NCBI RefSeq assembly: GCF_900112585.1
Contig: NZ_FOLY01000001.1
Span: 62,001 to 126,000, forward strand
Origin: Kushneria avicenniae
GTDB taxonomy: Bacteria > Pseudomonadota > Gammaproteobacteria > Pseudomonadales > Halomonadaceae
DNA: 64,000 nt
Direction of reading: 5' to 3'
Shown here one piece after another: positions 18,969 to 27,542 of this stretch; position 1 is the first letter of the stretch, and each line of letters opens with the position of its first letter. The notes under the pieces were generated by a model that was not told the DNA's origin, ran no database searches, and saw only the letters and a list, made by a program, of their open reading frames with translations. The position numbers and the translations under genes are program-made.

Positions 18969-19005
18969 TCCGCGGGCAGTTAAACGAGCGTGCCGATGCC
19001 ATCGC

Positions 19006-19034
19006 AGCATGACTGTGGTGGCACGGTATGCTGG
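19006..19034 (+). promoter_or_regulatory. Hairpin between infC and rpmI, possible L20-type regulatory site
   Basis: CAGCAT and ATGCTG enclose a second pairing ACTGTG / CACGGT with loop GTGG; one G is bulged. The stem totals about 12 pairs and is followed at 19041 by a short T-rich stretch (GGTTTTCT). In E. coli and Bacillus, ribosomal protein L20 represses this operon by binding structured RNA before rpmI. This hairpin is a candidate for that role or for attenuation; the sequence alone does not decide. Confidence 0.4.
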
Positions 19035-19073
19035 CCTCGGGTTTTCTAAAAAATATCGTGCGGAGTTATTCTC

Positions 19074-19268
19074 ATGCCGAAAATCAAGAGCAATAGTGGC
19101 GCGGCCAAGCGCTTCAAGCGCACTGCAAAGGGCTTCAAGCACAAGCAGTCCTTTCGCAGCCACATCCTGACCAAGAAGTCGACCAAGCGTAAGCGTCAGC
19201 TGCGCGGTATGAAGCAGATCCATGATGCCGATCGTCAGCTGATCGAGCGCATGCTCCCTTATATCTGA
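19074..19268 (+). CDS. rpmI: 50S ribosomal protein L35
   Basis: A 64-residue, very basic ribosomal protein beginning [20 protein letters not shown], which is the L35 signature, with [12 protein letters not shown] in the middle. The family length is 64-65. It lies between infC and rplT, the invariant gammaproteobacterial order, and about 105 bases after infC; that gap contains the hairpin annotated separately. Confidence 0.97.
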   Translation: MPKIKSNSGAAKRFKRTAKGFKHKQSFRSHILTKKSTKRKRQLRGMKQIHDADRQLIERMLPYI

Positions 19269-19301
19269 GTCGATTTTAACAACTGAAGTCAGGAGGCTTT
19301 A

Positions 19302-19652
19302 ATGGCCCGTGTAAAGCGTGGTGTCGTCGCTCGTCGCCGTCACAAGAAGATTCTGAAGCAGGCAAAAGGGTACTACGGTGCTCGTTCACGTACTTTCCGT
19401 GTTGCCAAACAGGCGGTGATCAAGGCAGGTCAGTATGCCTATCGTGACCGTCGCCAGCGCAAGCGTCAGTTCCGTGCCCTGTGGATTGCGCGTATCAACG
19501 CTGCAGCCCGCACTCATGGCATGTCCTACAGCCGCTTCATCAACGGTCTGAAAAAGGCCGGTATCGAGATCGACCGCAAGATCCTTGCTGATCTGGCCGT
19601 TCACGAGAAGCAGGCCTTCGGCGCGATCGTCGAGCAGGCCAGGGCTGCCTGA
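19302..19652 (+). CDS. rplT: 50S ribosomal protein L20
   Basis: L20 is an early-assembly large-subunit protein and, in several bacteria, the repressor of its own operon. The 116 residues begin [20 protein letters not shown] and include [20 protein letters not shown] and [15 protein letters not shown], all diagnostic. AGGAGG lies 8 bases before the ATG. It follows rpmI by 33 bases and ends before a strong terminator. Confidence 0.97.
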   Translation: MARVKRGVVARRRHKKILKQAKGYYGARSRTFRVAKQAVIKAGQYAYRDRRQRKRQFRALWIARINAAARTHGMSYSRFINGLKKAGIEIDRKILADLAVHEKQAFGAIVEQARAA

Positions 19653-19689
19653 CGGTACAGGTGATCCGATCTCACCTGCGCAAGTGCTA

Positions 19690-19724
19690 CAAGGGAAGAG
19701 CCGTTGCTCTTCCCTTGTTTTTTT
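19690..19724 (+). terminator. Strong intrinsic terminator between rplT and pheS
   Basis: A perfect 12-bp stem (CAAGGGAAGAGC / GCTCTTCCCTTG), loop CGTT and seven T. It ends the thrS-infC-rpmI-rplT unit. In E. coli the pheS attenuator follows a Phe-rich leader peptide (pheM); no such peptide is visible here, so this looks like a plain operon terminator. Confidence 0.93.
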
Positions 19725-19758
19725 GTGTGGCAACAATTTATCGTCAGATCCCCGATAA

Positions 19759-20841
<1,083 letters not shown>

Positions 20842-20865
20842 TCCGTTTCGGTATAGCGAGGCAAG

Positions 20866-23250
20866 ATGAAAGTTTCCGAACAGTGGCTGCGTCAATGGGT
20901 TGACGCAGCGCAGGATGTGCAGGCGATTGCCGATCAGATCACGATGGCAGGGCTGGAAGTTGATGCCATTGAACCCGTCTCGGCCTCGTTTTCAGGGGTT
21001 GTGATCGCGCGGGTAGAAGAGGCCAGCCAGCACCCTGATGCGGATCGTCTGCGCGTTTGTCAGCTTGACGATGGCAGTGGTCATCTTCAACAGGTCGTAT
21101 GTGGCGCGCCCAACGTGGCCGCCGGTCAGAAAGTGGCGCTGGCCCGGCCAGGCGCCATACTCCCTAGTGACTTTGCCATCAAGGAAGCCAGGCTCAGAGG
21201 CGTGGCTTCTCACGGCATGATTTGCGCTGAATCCGAGCTGGGACTGGCAGAAGAAAAATCGCCCGGTATCTGGGTGCTGCCGGACAATGCGATCGTGGGT
21301 GAGGATCTGAGGCAGTGGCTGGGTCTTGATGATCACAGCATTGACGTTGACCTGACGCCCAATCGCGGCGACTGTCTGAGTGTCATGGGGCTTGCCCGTG
21401 AGCTCGGCGTGCTTAATCGCCTCGAGGTCAAGGCGCCGGAGATCCTGCCGGTCACTGCACAGATCGATGACCGTTTCGAGGTCCGTCTCGACAATGGTGA
21501 GGCCTGCCCGCGCTATAGTGCGCGCGTAGTGCGCGATGTAGACGTCAGTACGCCTTCTCCGCTGTGGTTGACCGAGTATCTTCGTCGCTGTGGTCTGCGC
21601 TCGATCGATATTGTGGTGGACATCACCAACTACGTGATGCTCGAACTGGGCCAGCCGATGCACGCCTTTGATCTGGATCAGCTTCAGGGACACATCGAGA
21701 TTCGAAACGCCCGGGCCAATGAGACGCTGACGCTGCTGGATGGGCAGGACGTCGAGCTTCAGGAGGACACGCTCTTGATTGCTGACGGTCATGGCCCGCT
21801 GGCCATTGCCGGTGTCATGGGGGGAGAGCGTTCGGGCGTCAATGCTGATACCCGTCATGTGCTGCTCGAATCCGCCTTTTTTGCACCGATTGCCGTGGCC
21901 GGCAAGGCTCGCCAGTATGGTCTTCACACGGACGCCTCGCACCGTTTCGAACGCGGCGTCGATTCAACCCTGCAGGTGCGTGCGCTTGAACGTGCGACAG
22001 GACTCTTGATAGAGCTGGCCGGTGGTCGTCCGGGGCCTGTCATTGAAAAGACCGATCAGCAGGCGCTGCCGGAGGTCTGTCAGATCACGCTGAGCGCCGA
22101 GCGCGTGAGCCGAATTCTCGGTATGACGCTGGAGGATGGCGAGATCAGCGATATTCTCTCGCGCCTTGGCATGACTCTGACGCCACAGGGGCAAGGGCAC
22201 TGGGATGTCAGCGTTCCTGCATGGCGCTTTGATATCCGTCTGGAAGAGGATCTTGTCGAAGAGCTGGCCCGCATTCACGGGTACAACCGTTTGCCCGTAC
22301 GCTATCCGCAGGCAGAACTGTCCCCGCAGCGCGAGGATGACACGAAGGTCTCTCTGGATGTCATTCGCGAGCATCTGGTGGCCGGCGGCTATCAGGAAGC
22401 CATTACCTATAGCTTCGTCTCCGATGAAATCCAGAAGGCATTTGCCCCTGATGCTGTAACGCCCACGCTTGCCAACCCCATTTCCAGCGACATGTCCGTC
22501 ATGCGCTCCAGTCTTTGGGCGGGGCTGAGTCGTGCGTTGTTGCACAATCTTAATCGTCAGCAGCAGCGTGTTCGCCTGTTTGAAACGGGTCTGGTATTCA
22601 GCGGTGATATCGATACGCTGACGCAGGTGCCCATGCTGGGCGGCATGATCTGTGGTACCCGTGATCCGGAAGGCTGGGCGAGCCGTCGGGAGAGTGTCGA
22701 TTTCTTCGATATCAAGGGGGATGTCGAACACCTTCTGGCACTGGGAGGCGCTGAAAATGAATGGCGCTTTGAGCCCGGTGAACATGTCGCACTTCATCCG
22801 GGGCAGTGCGCCCGTATTCTGCGGGGAGATCGTGGTGTCGGCTGGGTGGGTGCACTGCATCCAGCGGTCAGGGAGCGTTTCGGTATCAAGCCCGACGTCT
22901 ATGTCTTTGAGCTTGAGCTTTCCGCCCTGCAGCAGGGCAGACTTGCCGCCTTTACTCCGCTGTCACGCTATCCTGAAGTCCGTCGCGATCTGGCGCTGCT
23001 GGTGGATGAGCAGTTGCCGGTGCAGTCGCTGCTGGATGCGGTTCATGAGCAGGCAGGTGAGGCATTGACGGATCTGCGTCTTTTTGATGTGTATCAGGGC
23101 GCCGGTGTTGAAGAGGGGCGCAAGAGCGTGGCGCTGGGCTTGACCTGGCAGCATCATTCGCGCACGCTGACAGATCTTGAAATCCATCAGGCAATTGACA
23201 ATATTGTAGCGGTTTCCTCGGAACGTTTTGGCGCGTTGCTGCGCAACTGA
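20866..23250 (+). CDS. pheT: Phenylalanyl-tRNA synthetase beta subunit
   Basis: The 794-residue partner of PheS (E. coli 795). It has an N-terminal EMAP-II-like tRNA-binding domain (ASQHPDADRLRVCQLDDG near 50-70), the B3/B4 editing domain, the B5 DNA-binding-like domain (EDLVEELARIHGYNRLP), a catalytically inactive class II-like core, and the C-terminal FDX-ACB anticodon-binding domain (PLSRYPEVRRDLALLVDE onward). The editing domain hydrolyses mischarged Tyr-tRNA-Phe in the family. It is 24 bases after pheS and 40 bases before ihfA, as in E. coli. Confidence 0.97.
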   Translation: MKVSEQWLRQWVDAAQDVQAIADQITMAGLEVDAIEPVSASFSGVVIARVEEASQHPDADRLRVCQLDDGSGHLQQVVCGAPNVAAGQKVALARPGAILPSDFAIKEARLRGVASHGMICAESELGLAEEKSPGIWVLPDNAIVGEDLRQWLGLDDHSIDVDLTPNRGDCLSVMGLARELGVLNRLEVKAPEILPVTAQIDDRFEVRLDNGEACPRYSARVVRDVDVSTPSPLWLTEYLRRCGLRSIDIVVDITNYVMLELGQPMHAFDLDQLQGHIEIRNARANETLTLLDGQDVELQEDTLLIADGHGPLAIAGVMGGERSGVNADTRHVLLESAFFAPIAVAGKARQYGLHTDASHRFERGVDSTLQVRALERATGLLIELAGGRPGPVIEKTDQQALPEVCQITLSAERVSRILGMTLEDGEISDILSRLGMTLTPQGQGHWDVSVPAWRFDIRLEEDLVEELARIHGYNRLPVRYPQAELSPQREDDTKVSLDVIREHLVAGGYQEAITYSFVSDEIQKAFAPDAVTPTLANPISSDMSVMRSSLWAGLSRALLHNLNRQQQRVRLFETGLVFSGDIDTLTQVPMLGGMICGTRDPEGWASRRESVDFFDIKGDVEHLLALGGAENEWRFEPGEHVALHPGQCARILRGDRGVGWVGALHPAVRERFGIKPDVYVFELELSALQQGRLAAFTPLSRYPEVRRDLALLVDEQLPVQSLLDAVHEQAGEALTDLRLFDVYQGAGVEEGRKSVALGLTWQHHSRTLTDLEIHQAIDNIVAVSSERFGALLRN

Positions 23251-23290
23251 ATGCGGTGACGGGATATGATCTCCTACAGGATGTCGGATA

Positions 23291-23587
23291 ATGAGTGCGT
23301 TGACCAAGGCTGAACTGGCAGAGCATCTGCACACGTCGCTTGGATTCTCAAAGCGTGAAGCCAAAATGCTTGTCGAGCAGTTTTTTGACGAAATCCGTGG
23401 CTGTCTCAGGGAAAACGAGCAGGTAAAGCTTTCGGGCTTTGGCAATTTTGATCTGCGCGACAAGCGTGAAAGACCTGGTCGCAATCCCAAGACAGGAGAG
23501 GAGATCCCTATCTCGGCGCGTCGTGTGGTCACGTTCCGCCCGGGCCAGAAGCTCAAGGCTCTGGTGGAAGAGCACGACAAGGCGTAA
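23291..23587 (+). CDS. ihfA: Integration host factor alpha subunit
   Basis: IHF-alpha pairs with IHF-beta to bend DNA at specific sites in recombination, replication and transcription. The 98 residues include [20 protein letters not shown] and the proline-tipped beta arm region [17 protein letters not shown], which intercalates into the minor groove. The length matches (E. coli 99). It ends the pheST operon, and a good terminator lies about 50 bases downstream. Confidence 0.97.
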   Translation: MSALTKAELAEHLHTSLGFSKREAKMLVEQFFDEIRGCLRENEQVKLSGFGNFDLRDKRERPGRNPKTGEEIPISARRVVTFRPGQKLKALVEEHDKA

Positions 23588-23634
23588 TCCGTTTCGGTCA
23601 AAAAATGACCATGATAATTGCTGTCCTGCTCCTC

Positions 23635-23660
23635 AAAGCCCCGCTCATGGCGGGGCTTTT
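23635..23660 (+). terminator. Intrinsic terminator after ihfA
   Basis: Stem AAAGCCCCGC / GCGGGGCTTT, loop TCATG, short T-run. It closes the pheS-pheT-ihfA unit. Confidence 0.88.
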
Positions 23661-23727
23661 CTATATGGCCGTGCAGGAACGGCACCATGATATTATTTCC
23701 CAAACTTGAAGAGAGTCATTACAGCTT

Positions 23728-24180
23728 ATGCCCAGTGTAGGAATCTATGTTGCAACGGTTTATGGCGGCGCGCTGGATGTGGCCGAGCAGGTCGCACCTC
23801 TGTTTGAGTCGGCGGGATACGATGTCGATATTCATGAAACGCCGATGCTTGATCGGCTGATCGAGCCAAAGCCTGATTTGGCGCTTTTTTGCATTTCCAC
23901 CACAGGGCGTGGCGATTATCCGGGCAACTTCACCGGGTTGAGCAACGCGCTGGAGCAGCAGCGTCCATCGCTTGAGGGGCTTCTCTATGCGCTGATTGCC
24001 ATGGGCGACAGCGAGTATGAGGAGACCTTCTGCGGTGCCGGTCGAAAACTGGATGCACTTTTGACCGAGCTTGATGCACATCGTGTGGTAGAACGTCTTG
24101 AAGTGGACGCTTCCGAGACGCCGATGGCCGATGATGCGGCGCTGCCGTGGGTCGAGCAGTGGCTGGCAGATCAGTCATGA
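23728..24180 (+). CDS. Flavodoxin-like protein (MioC/YqcA type)
   Basis: A 150-residue single-domain flavodoxin, expected to bind FMN and carry electrons in the cytoplasm. The fold pattern is visible: GIYVATVYGGALDVAEQV gives the phosphate-binding loop, with TVYGGA in place of the usual T/S-x-T-G-x-T; FCISTTGRGDYPGN is the 50s loop; and IAMGDSEYEETFCGAGRKLD is the 90s loop with an aromatic Tyr. The family partner (a reductase or biotin synthase) cannot be named. It overlaps the next gene by 4 bases (ATGA), so they are translationally coupled. Confidence 0.85.
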   Translation: MPSVGIYVATVYGGALDVAEQVAPLFESAGYDVDIHETPMLDRLIEPKPDLALFCISTTGRGDYPGNFTGLSNALEQQRPSLEGLLYALIAMGDSEYEETFCGAGRKLDALLTELDAHRVVERLEVDASETPMADDAALPWVEQWLADQS

Positions 24181-24551
24181 GCCGGCAGGGATTGCTGGCC
24201 AGCGGCGAGCGTATCTCGGTGCTTCTGGGACTGGCCCTGACCATGCTGATGGCGGTGCCGGGCTACTATATCGTTCGTGATAACGAGCGTCTGGTGCTGA
24301 TCTGTGGCGGCGCGGCAGCGCTGGTGGTCGTGTCTGCCATTCTCTGGCAGCGCGCCTCAAACAGCGTTAGAGCGGATGTCCTCCGGTCACTGAAAAGGCT
24401 GCTGCTGTGGCTGGCGGCAGGCATAACGGCCACGGCCCTGTGGCATCTGCTCACAGGTCAGGAGCAGTTCTGGTATCAGTGGCTGCCAAGAGCCATGGTT
24501 CTCGGACTTTTGCTGCACGTTGTTTACGGCTGGTGGCGTCCTGCACGGTAA
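24177..24551 (+). CDS. Small four-helix membrane protein, unrecognised
   Basis: A 124-residue protein of unrecognised family. Four hydrophobic helices are visible: about 14-33, 38-55 (LVLICGGAAALVVVSAILW), 71-90 and 99-117. A short basic segment (RADVLRSLKRL) sits between helices 2 and 3. The start ATG 24177 overlaps the flavodoxin stop codon as ATGA, so coupled translation is likely. The pairing suggests a membrane electron-transfer partner or anchor for the flavodoxin, which is inference. No heme ligands or Cys pairs are obvious. Its 3' end forms half of a hairpin. Confidence 0.7.
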   Translation: MSRQGLLASGERISVLLGLALTMLMAVPGYYIVRDNERLVLICGGAAALVVVSAILWQRASNSVRADVLRSLKRLLLWLAAGITATALWHLLTGQEQFWYQWLPRAMVLGLLLHVVYGWWRPAR

Positions 24552-24563
24552 TGACGCCACCAG
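24530..24563. other. Perfect hairpin without T-run at a convergent gene end
   Basis: CTGGTGGCGTC and GACGCCACCAG pair perfectly (11 bp) around a 12-base loop that contains the stop codon of the upstream gene. There is no T-run on either strand. It may protect 3' ends or act with Rho. Confidence 0.5.
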
Positions 24564-24578
24564 CACGCTGATCGCGTA

Positions 24579-25952
24579 TCAGGCGTTGAGGGTATAGCAG
24601 GGTACGTATTCACTGCCCGGCAGCTTCATGCGCCCCTGAGCCACGAAAGAGGTCAGCAGTTCATCAAGGGGCTGCATCAGCTCGCTTTCGGCGTTCAGCC
24701 GGAAGGGGCCGTGGCGTTCGATCGCACGTACGCCCTGCTCCTTGACGTTACCTGCCACAATTCCCGAGAAGGCGCGACGCAGATTGGCCGCCAGCTCATG
24801 TACGTTCTGGCGGCGGTGAAGCGCCAGGCCGGCCATCGAGTCGTGGTCAGGGATAAAGGGCTGCTGAAAGTCGCGGGGGATTTCAAGACGCCAGTTGAAA
24901 TAAAAGGCGTCCTGGTGTTCGCGACGAAACGCGGTCACTTCCTCGATGCCATCGCGCATGGCGCGCGCCACGCCGACAGGATCGTCGATCATGATGCGAT
25001 AGTGCTTTTGTGCCTCGGCGCCCAGCGTAAAGGCGATGAACTCATCGATGCGCCGGAAATAGTCGGCACTGCTGGCAGGGCCGGTAAAGATGATCGGGAA
25101 GGGGATGTCAGCATTGCGCGGGTGCAGCAGTACGCCCAGCAGGTAGAGTATCTCCTCTGCGGTGCCGACGCCGCCCGGGAAGATGATGATGCCGTGCCCG
25201 ACTCGAATAAAGGCCTCGAGCCGCTTTTCAATATCCGGCATGATCACCAGTTCATTGACGATCGGGTTGGGCGATTCGGCAGCAATGATGCCGGGTTCCG
25301 AGATCCCGAGATAGCGGCTGTTGCGACGACGCTGTTTGGCGTGGGCCACATTGGCGCCTTTCATCGGTCCTTTCATGGCGCCCGGGCCGCAGCCGGTACA
25401 GATGTCCATGTCGCGCAGGCCCAGGTGATAGCCGACCGACTTGCTATAGTCGTACTCTTCACGCGAAATCGAATGCCCGCCCCAGCAGACCACCAGATTG
25501 GGATCGCGCGAGGGTTTCATGACGCCTGCGTTACGCAGGATATGAAAGACGGCGTTGGTAATGCCTTCAGCAGAGTCGAGATCAAAACGGCCGTGCTTTT
25601 CGATCTCGTTGGAGACGTAGACCACGTCGCGCAGTACCGAAGAGAGCAGCTCGCGGATACCGCGGATCATGCCGCCATCAACGAAGGCATGCGCCGGCGC
25701 GTTGGTAAGTTTCAACCGGATCCCCCGATCCTGCTGAATGACCTCGATATCAAAGTCGTGATAGGTCTCCAGAACGCTGCAGCTGTCATCGACCATGGTG
25801 CCGTAATTCAGAATGGCCAGTGCGCAGCGGCGCAGTACATCGTGCATCCCGTTGGAAGACGTATCCCGCAGGCGATTGACTTCCTGCTGTGAGAGTACTT
25901 CAAGACTGCCTTCCGGAGAGATGGTAGTCGAAATGCGAGTGGCTTCTGTCAT
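24579..25952 (-). CDS. ppnN: Nucleotide 5'-monophosphate nucleosidase, LOG family (PpnN/YgdH)
   Basis: PpnN hydrolyses pyrimidine and purine nucleoside monophosphates to base and ribose 5-phosphate; in E. coli it responds to (p)ppGpp. The 457-residue protein (E. coli 454) contains the Rossmann-like LOG domain with CTGCGPGAMKGPMKGA and PGGVGTAEEILYLLG, the PGGxGTxxE signature. ATG 25952 is chosen because the following ISPEGSLEVLSQQEV aligns with the start of E. coli YgdH (ISPLGSMDMLSQLEV). A frame opening at 26045 would overlap yfcL and adds 31 unsupported residues. Confidence 0.9.
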   Translation of the reverse strand: MTEATRISTTISPEGSLEVLSQQEVNRLRDTSSNGMHDVLRRCALAILNYGTMVDDSCSVLETYHDFDIEVIQQDRGIRLKLTNAPAHAFVDGGMIRGIRELLSSVLRDVVYVSNEIEKHGRFDLDSAEGITNAVFHILRNAGVMKPSRDPNLVVCWGGHSISREEYDYSKSVGYHLGLRDMDICTGCGPGAMKGPMKGANVAHAKQRRRNSRYLGISEPGIIAAESPNPIVNELVIMPDIEKRLEAFIRVGHGIIIFPGGVGTAEEILYLLGVLLHPRNADIPFPIIFTGPASSADYFRRIDEFIAFTLGAEAQKHYRIMIDDPVGVARAMRDGIEEVTAFRREHQDAFYFNWRLEIPRDFQQPFIPDHDSMAGLALHRRQNVHELAANLRRAFSGIVAGNVKEQGVRAIERHGPFRLNAESELMQPLDELLTSFVAQGRMKLPGSEYVPCYTLNA

Positions 25953-26014
25953 CCTCTTCGATATCCTTTTCCTGCGATCAACTAATGCCAGAGCGAACCC
26001 TGACGGCAATGTCA

Positions 26015-26299
26015 TCAGGTCGTCCGGCTCAGAGCGTTCTGCCACAGCTCCTCGATGCGTCGGCGATCATCTGCTTCCATGGCATCTTCCATGAAGGTGC
26101 TTTCCAGCCACTGTCGATAGGTGGCATCAAAATCCTCGGCTGTCACATCCTCAGGATCGTAATGCGCCATCTCCTGTACAAGCTCGATCTGTGGAATCAT
26201 GTAGCCCAGCGCAAAAAGATCATCATCGGGGGCCTCGGACTCCATTAAAAGCAGTGTTTTCTTGATGTTTTCGGCGCGTTCCAAAAAGGGATCGGACAT
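26015..26299 (-). CDS. yfcL: YfcL family protein
   Basis: A 94-residue acidic cytoplasmic protein. DDDLFALGYMIPQIEL matches the most conserved part of E. coli YfcL (DDELFASGYLRGHLTL), and a Trp-containing C-terminus (EELWQNAL) also matches (DMWENLF). The family has no established function. It lies 62 bases upstream of ppnN on the same strand, so the two may be cotranscribed. It is divergent from the LysR gene, with about 200 bases between. Confidence 0.75.
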   Translation of the reverse strand: MSDPFLERAENIKKTLLLMESEAPDDDLFALGYMIPQIELVQEMAHYDPEDVTAEDFDATYRQWLESTFMEDAMEADDRRRIEELWQNALSRTT

Positions 26300-26496
26300 G
26301 AGGGGTATTCCAGTGACCAGGGGTGTCAGAAAGCATGTTTGTGGATGCTAACACGAGAGCACGGGGAGCTCATGCGAGCCACGGCATTTTCTGATAAGGT
26401 AGCCGGTCACGCCGTATCTGTCTGATCAGAAATGAAGATTTTATCTGCCCCGGCCACACACTGCGGTCAGGGCCGTTAGTGAGCTGACAACGCCTC

Positions 26497-27429
26497 ATGT
26501 TCAATGCCCAATATTTCAAGACCTTTATCACGCTGGTGGAAACAGGCAGCTTTACCCATACGGCGCACAAGCTGGAAATGACCCAGCCCGGGGTCAGCCA
26601 GCATATTCGAAAACTTGAACACTATCTCGACAAGACCCTGCTGCGCCGTCACGGCCGCCGTTTTACCCTGACGGAGTCGGGCAGACGCGCCTATGACTAC
26701 GCCATTCGACTGTTTGCCGAGCACGAGCAGTTTCGTCATGCGCTGGATGATGAGTCACTCAGCAGCGGTGACTGCCGTATCGCCAGCCCTTCCAGCATCG
26801 GGCTGATGTTTTATCCCTTTTCACTGGGATATCAGCAGATCCATACCGGTCTGACGGTCAGCTATAATTTTGCCTTCAATGCCGAAATCGTTCAGGACGT
26901 CATGGCTGATCGCTACGATCTGGGGATCGTGACAGACATCACGCGCCATCCTGATCTTGAATATGAACTCTGGCATCACGAACCGCTGTGCCTGGTCGTG
27001 CCTGCCGATTTTCGCGGCAACGGCATTCAGGAGCTGCTGGCGCTGGGGTTCTTGAACTACTTTGACGGTATTCACAATGCAAGCCAGGTGCTGCGTGAAA
27101 ACTACCCCGACGAGTTTCGCTCGATCAGTCATTTCCCGCAGAAGGGGTATACCAACGATGTGGCGGTCGTCCTTGATGCCGTCGCAAGAGGGCTGGGGTT
27201 TACCGTCGTACCACGGCCAGTGCTGGAAACCTCGCCCTGGCAGCGTCAGGTACAGGAGGTACCGCTATCGGTACCCGCCTATGAACCACTGTATGTGCTG
27301 ACCCGCCGGGGCGTTGAACTGCCTCGTCGTTATCGCCAGCTGCTGGATGAATTCCGTGAGCAGCGCCGTAACGCTCTTTATGGCTATGAAGCGCCCGCTG
27401 ATATGGTGTCTGACGAGCACAACACCTGA
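26497..27429 (+). CDS. LysR-type transcriptional regulator
   Basis: A 310-residue LTTR. The N-terminal winged helix spans about 3-62, with TGSFTHTAHKLEMTQPGVSQ and HIRKLEHYLDKTLLRRHGRR as the recognition and wing regions; the linker helix runs to about 90. The effector domain follows, with DLGIVTDIT and VARGLGFTVVP typical of periplasmic-binding-like folds. The yfcL-ppnN pair is divergently transcribed and is a possible target, although LTTRs with ligands of unknown type cannot be assigned by position alone. A hairpin, not a classical terminator, follows. Confidence 0.88.
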   Translation: MFNAQYFKTFITLVETGSFTHTAHKLEMTQPGVSQHIRKLEHYLDKTLLRRHGRRFTLTESGRRAYDYAIRLFAEHEQFRHALDDESLSSGDCRIASPSSIGLMFYPFSLGYQQIHTGLTVSYNFAFNAEIVQDVMADRYDLGIVTDITRHPDLEYELWHHEPLCLVVPADFRGNGIQELLALGFLNYFDGIHNASQVLRENYPDEFRSISHFPQKGYTNDVAVVLDAVARGLGFTVVPRPVLETSPWQRQVQEVPLSVPAYEPLYVLTRRGVELPRRYRQLLDEFREQRRNALYGYEAPADMVSDEHNT

Positions 27430-27494
27430 AGCTTTCTCCTGTCTGACCTGCCGGGACACGGGGCTTGCAGGCAACAATCCGACAGCGCACATGA

Positions 27495-27528
27495 TCAGGC
27501 CGACAGAGCATCTACTCTGTCGGCCTGA
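27495..27528. other. Perfect 14-bp hairpin without T-run between convergent genes
   Basis: TCAGGCCGACAGAG and CTCTGTCGGCCTGA pair perfectly around a 6-base loop, midway between the LysR gene and gcvP. Neither strand has a T-run, so it is not a standard intrinsic terminator. Confidence 0.6.
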
Positions 27529-27542
27529 ATCGTCACGAGCCA

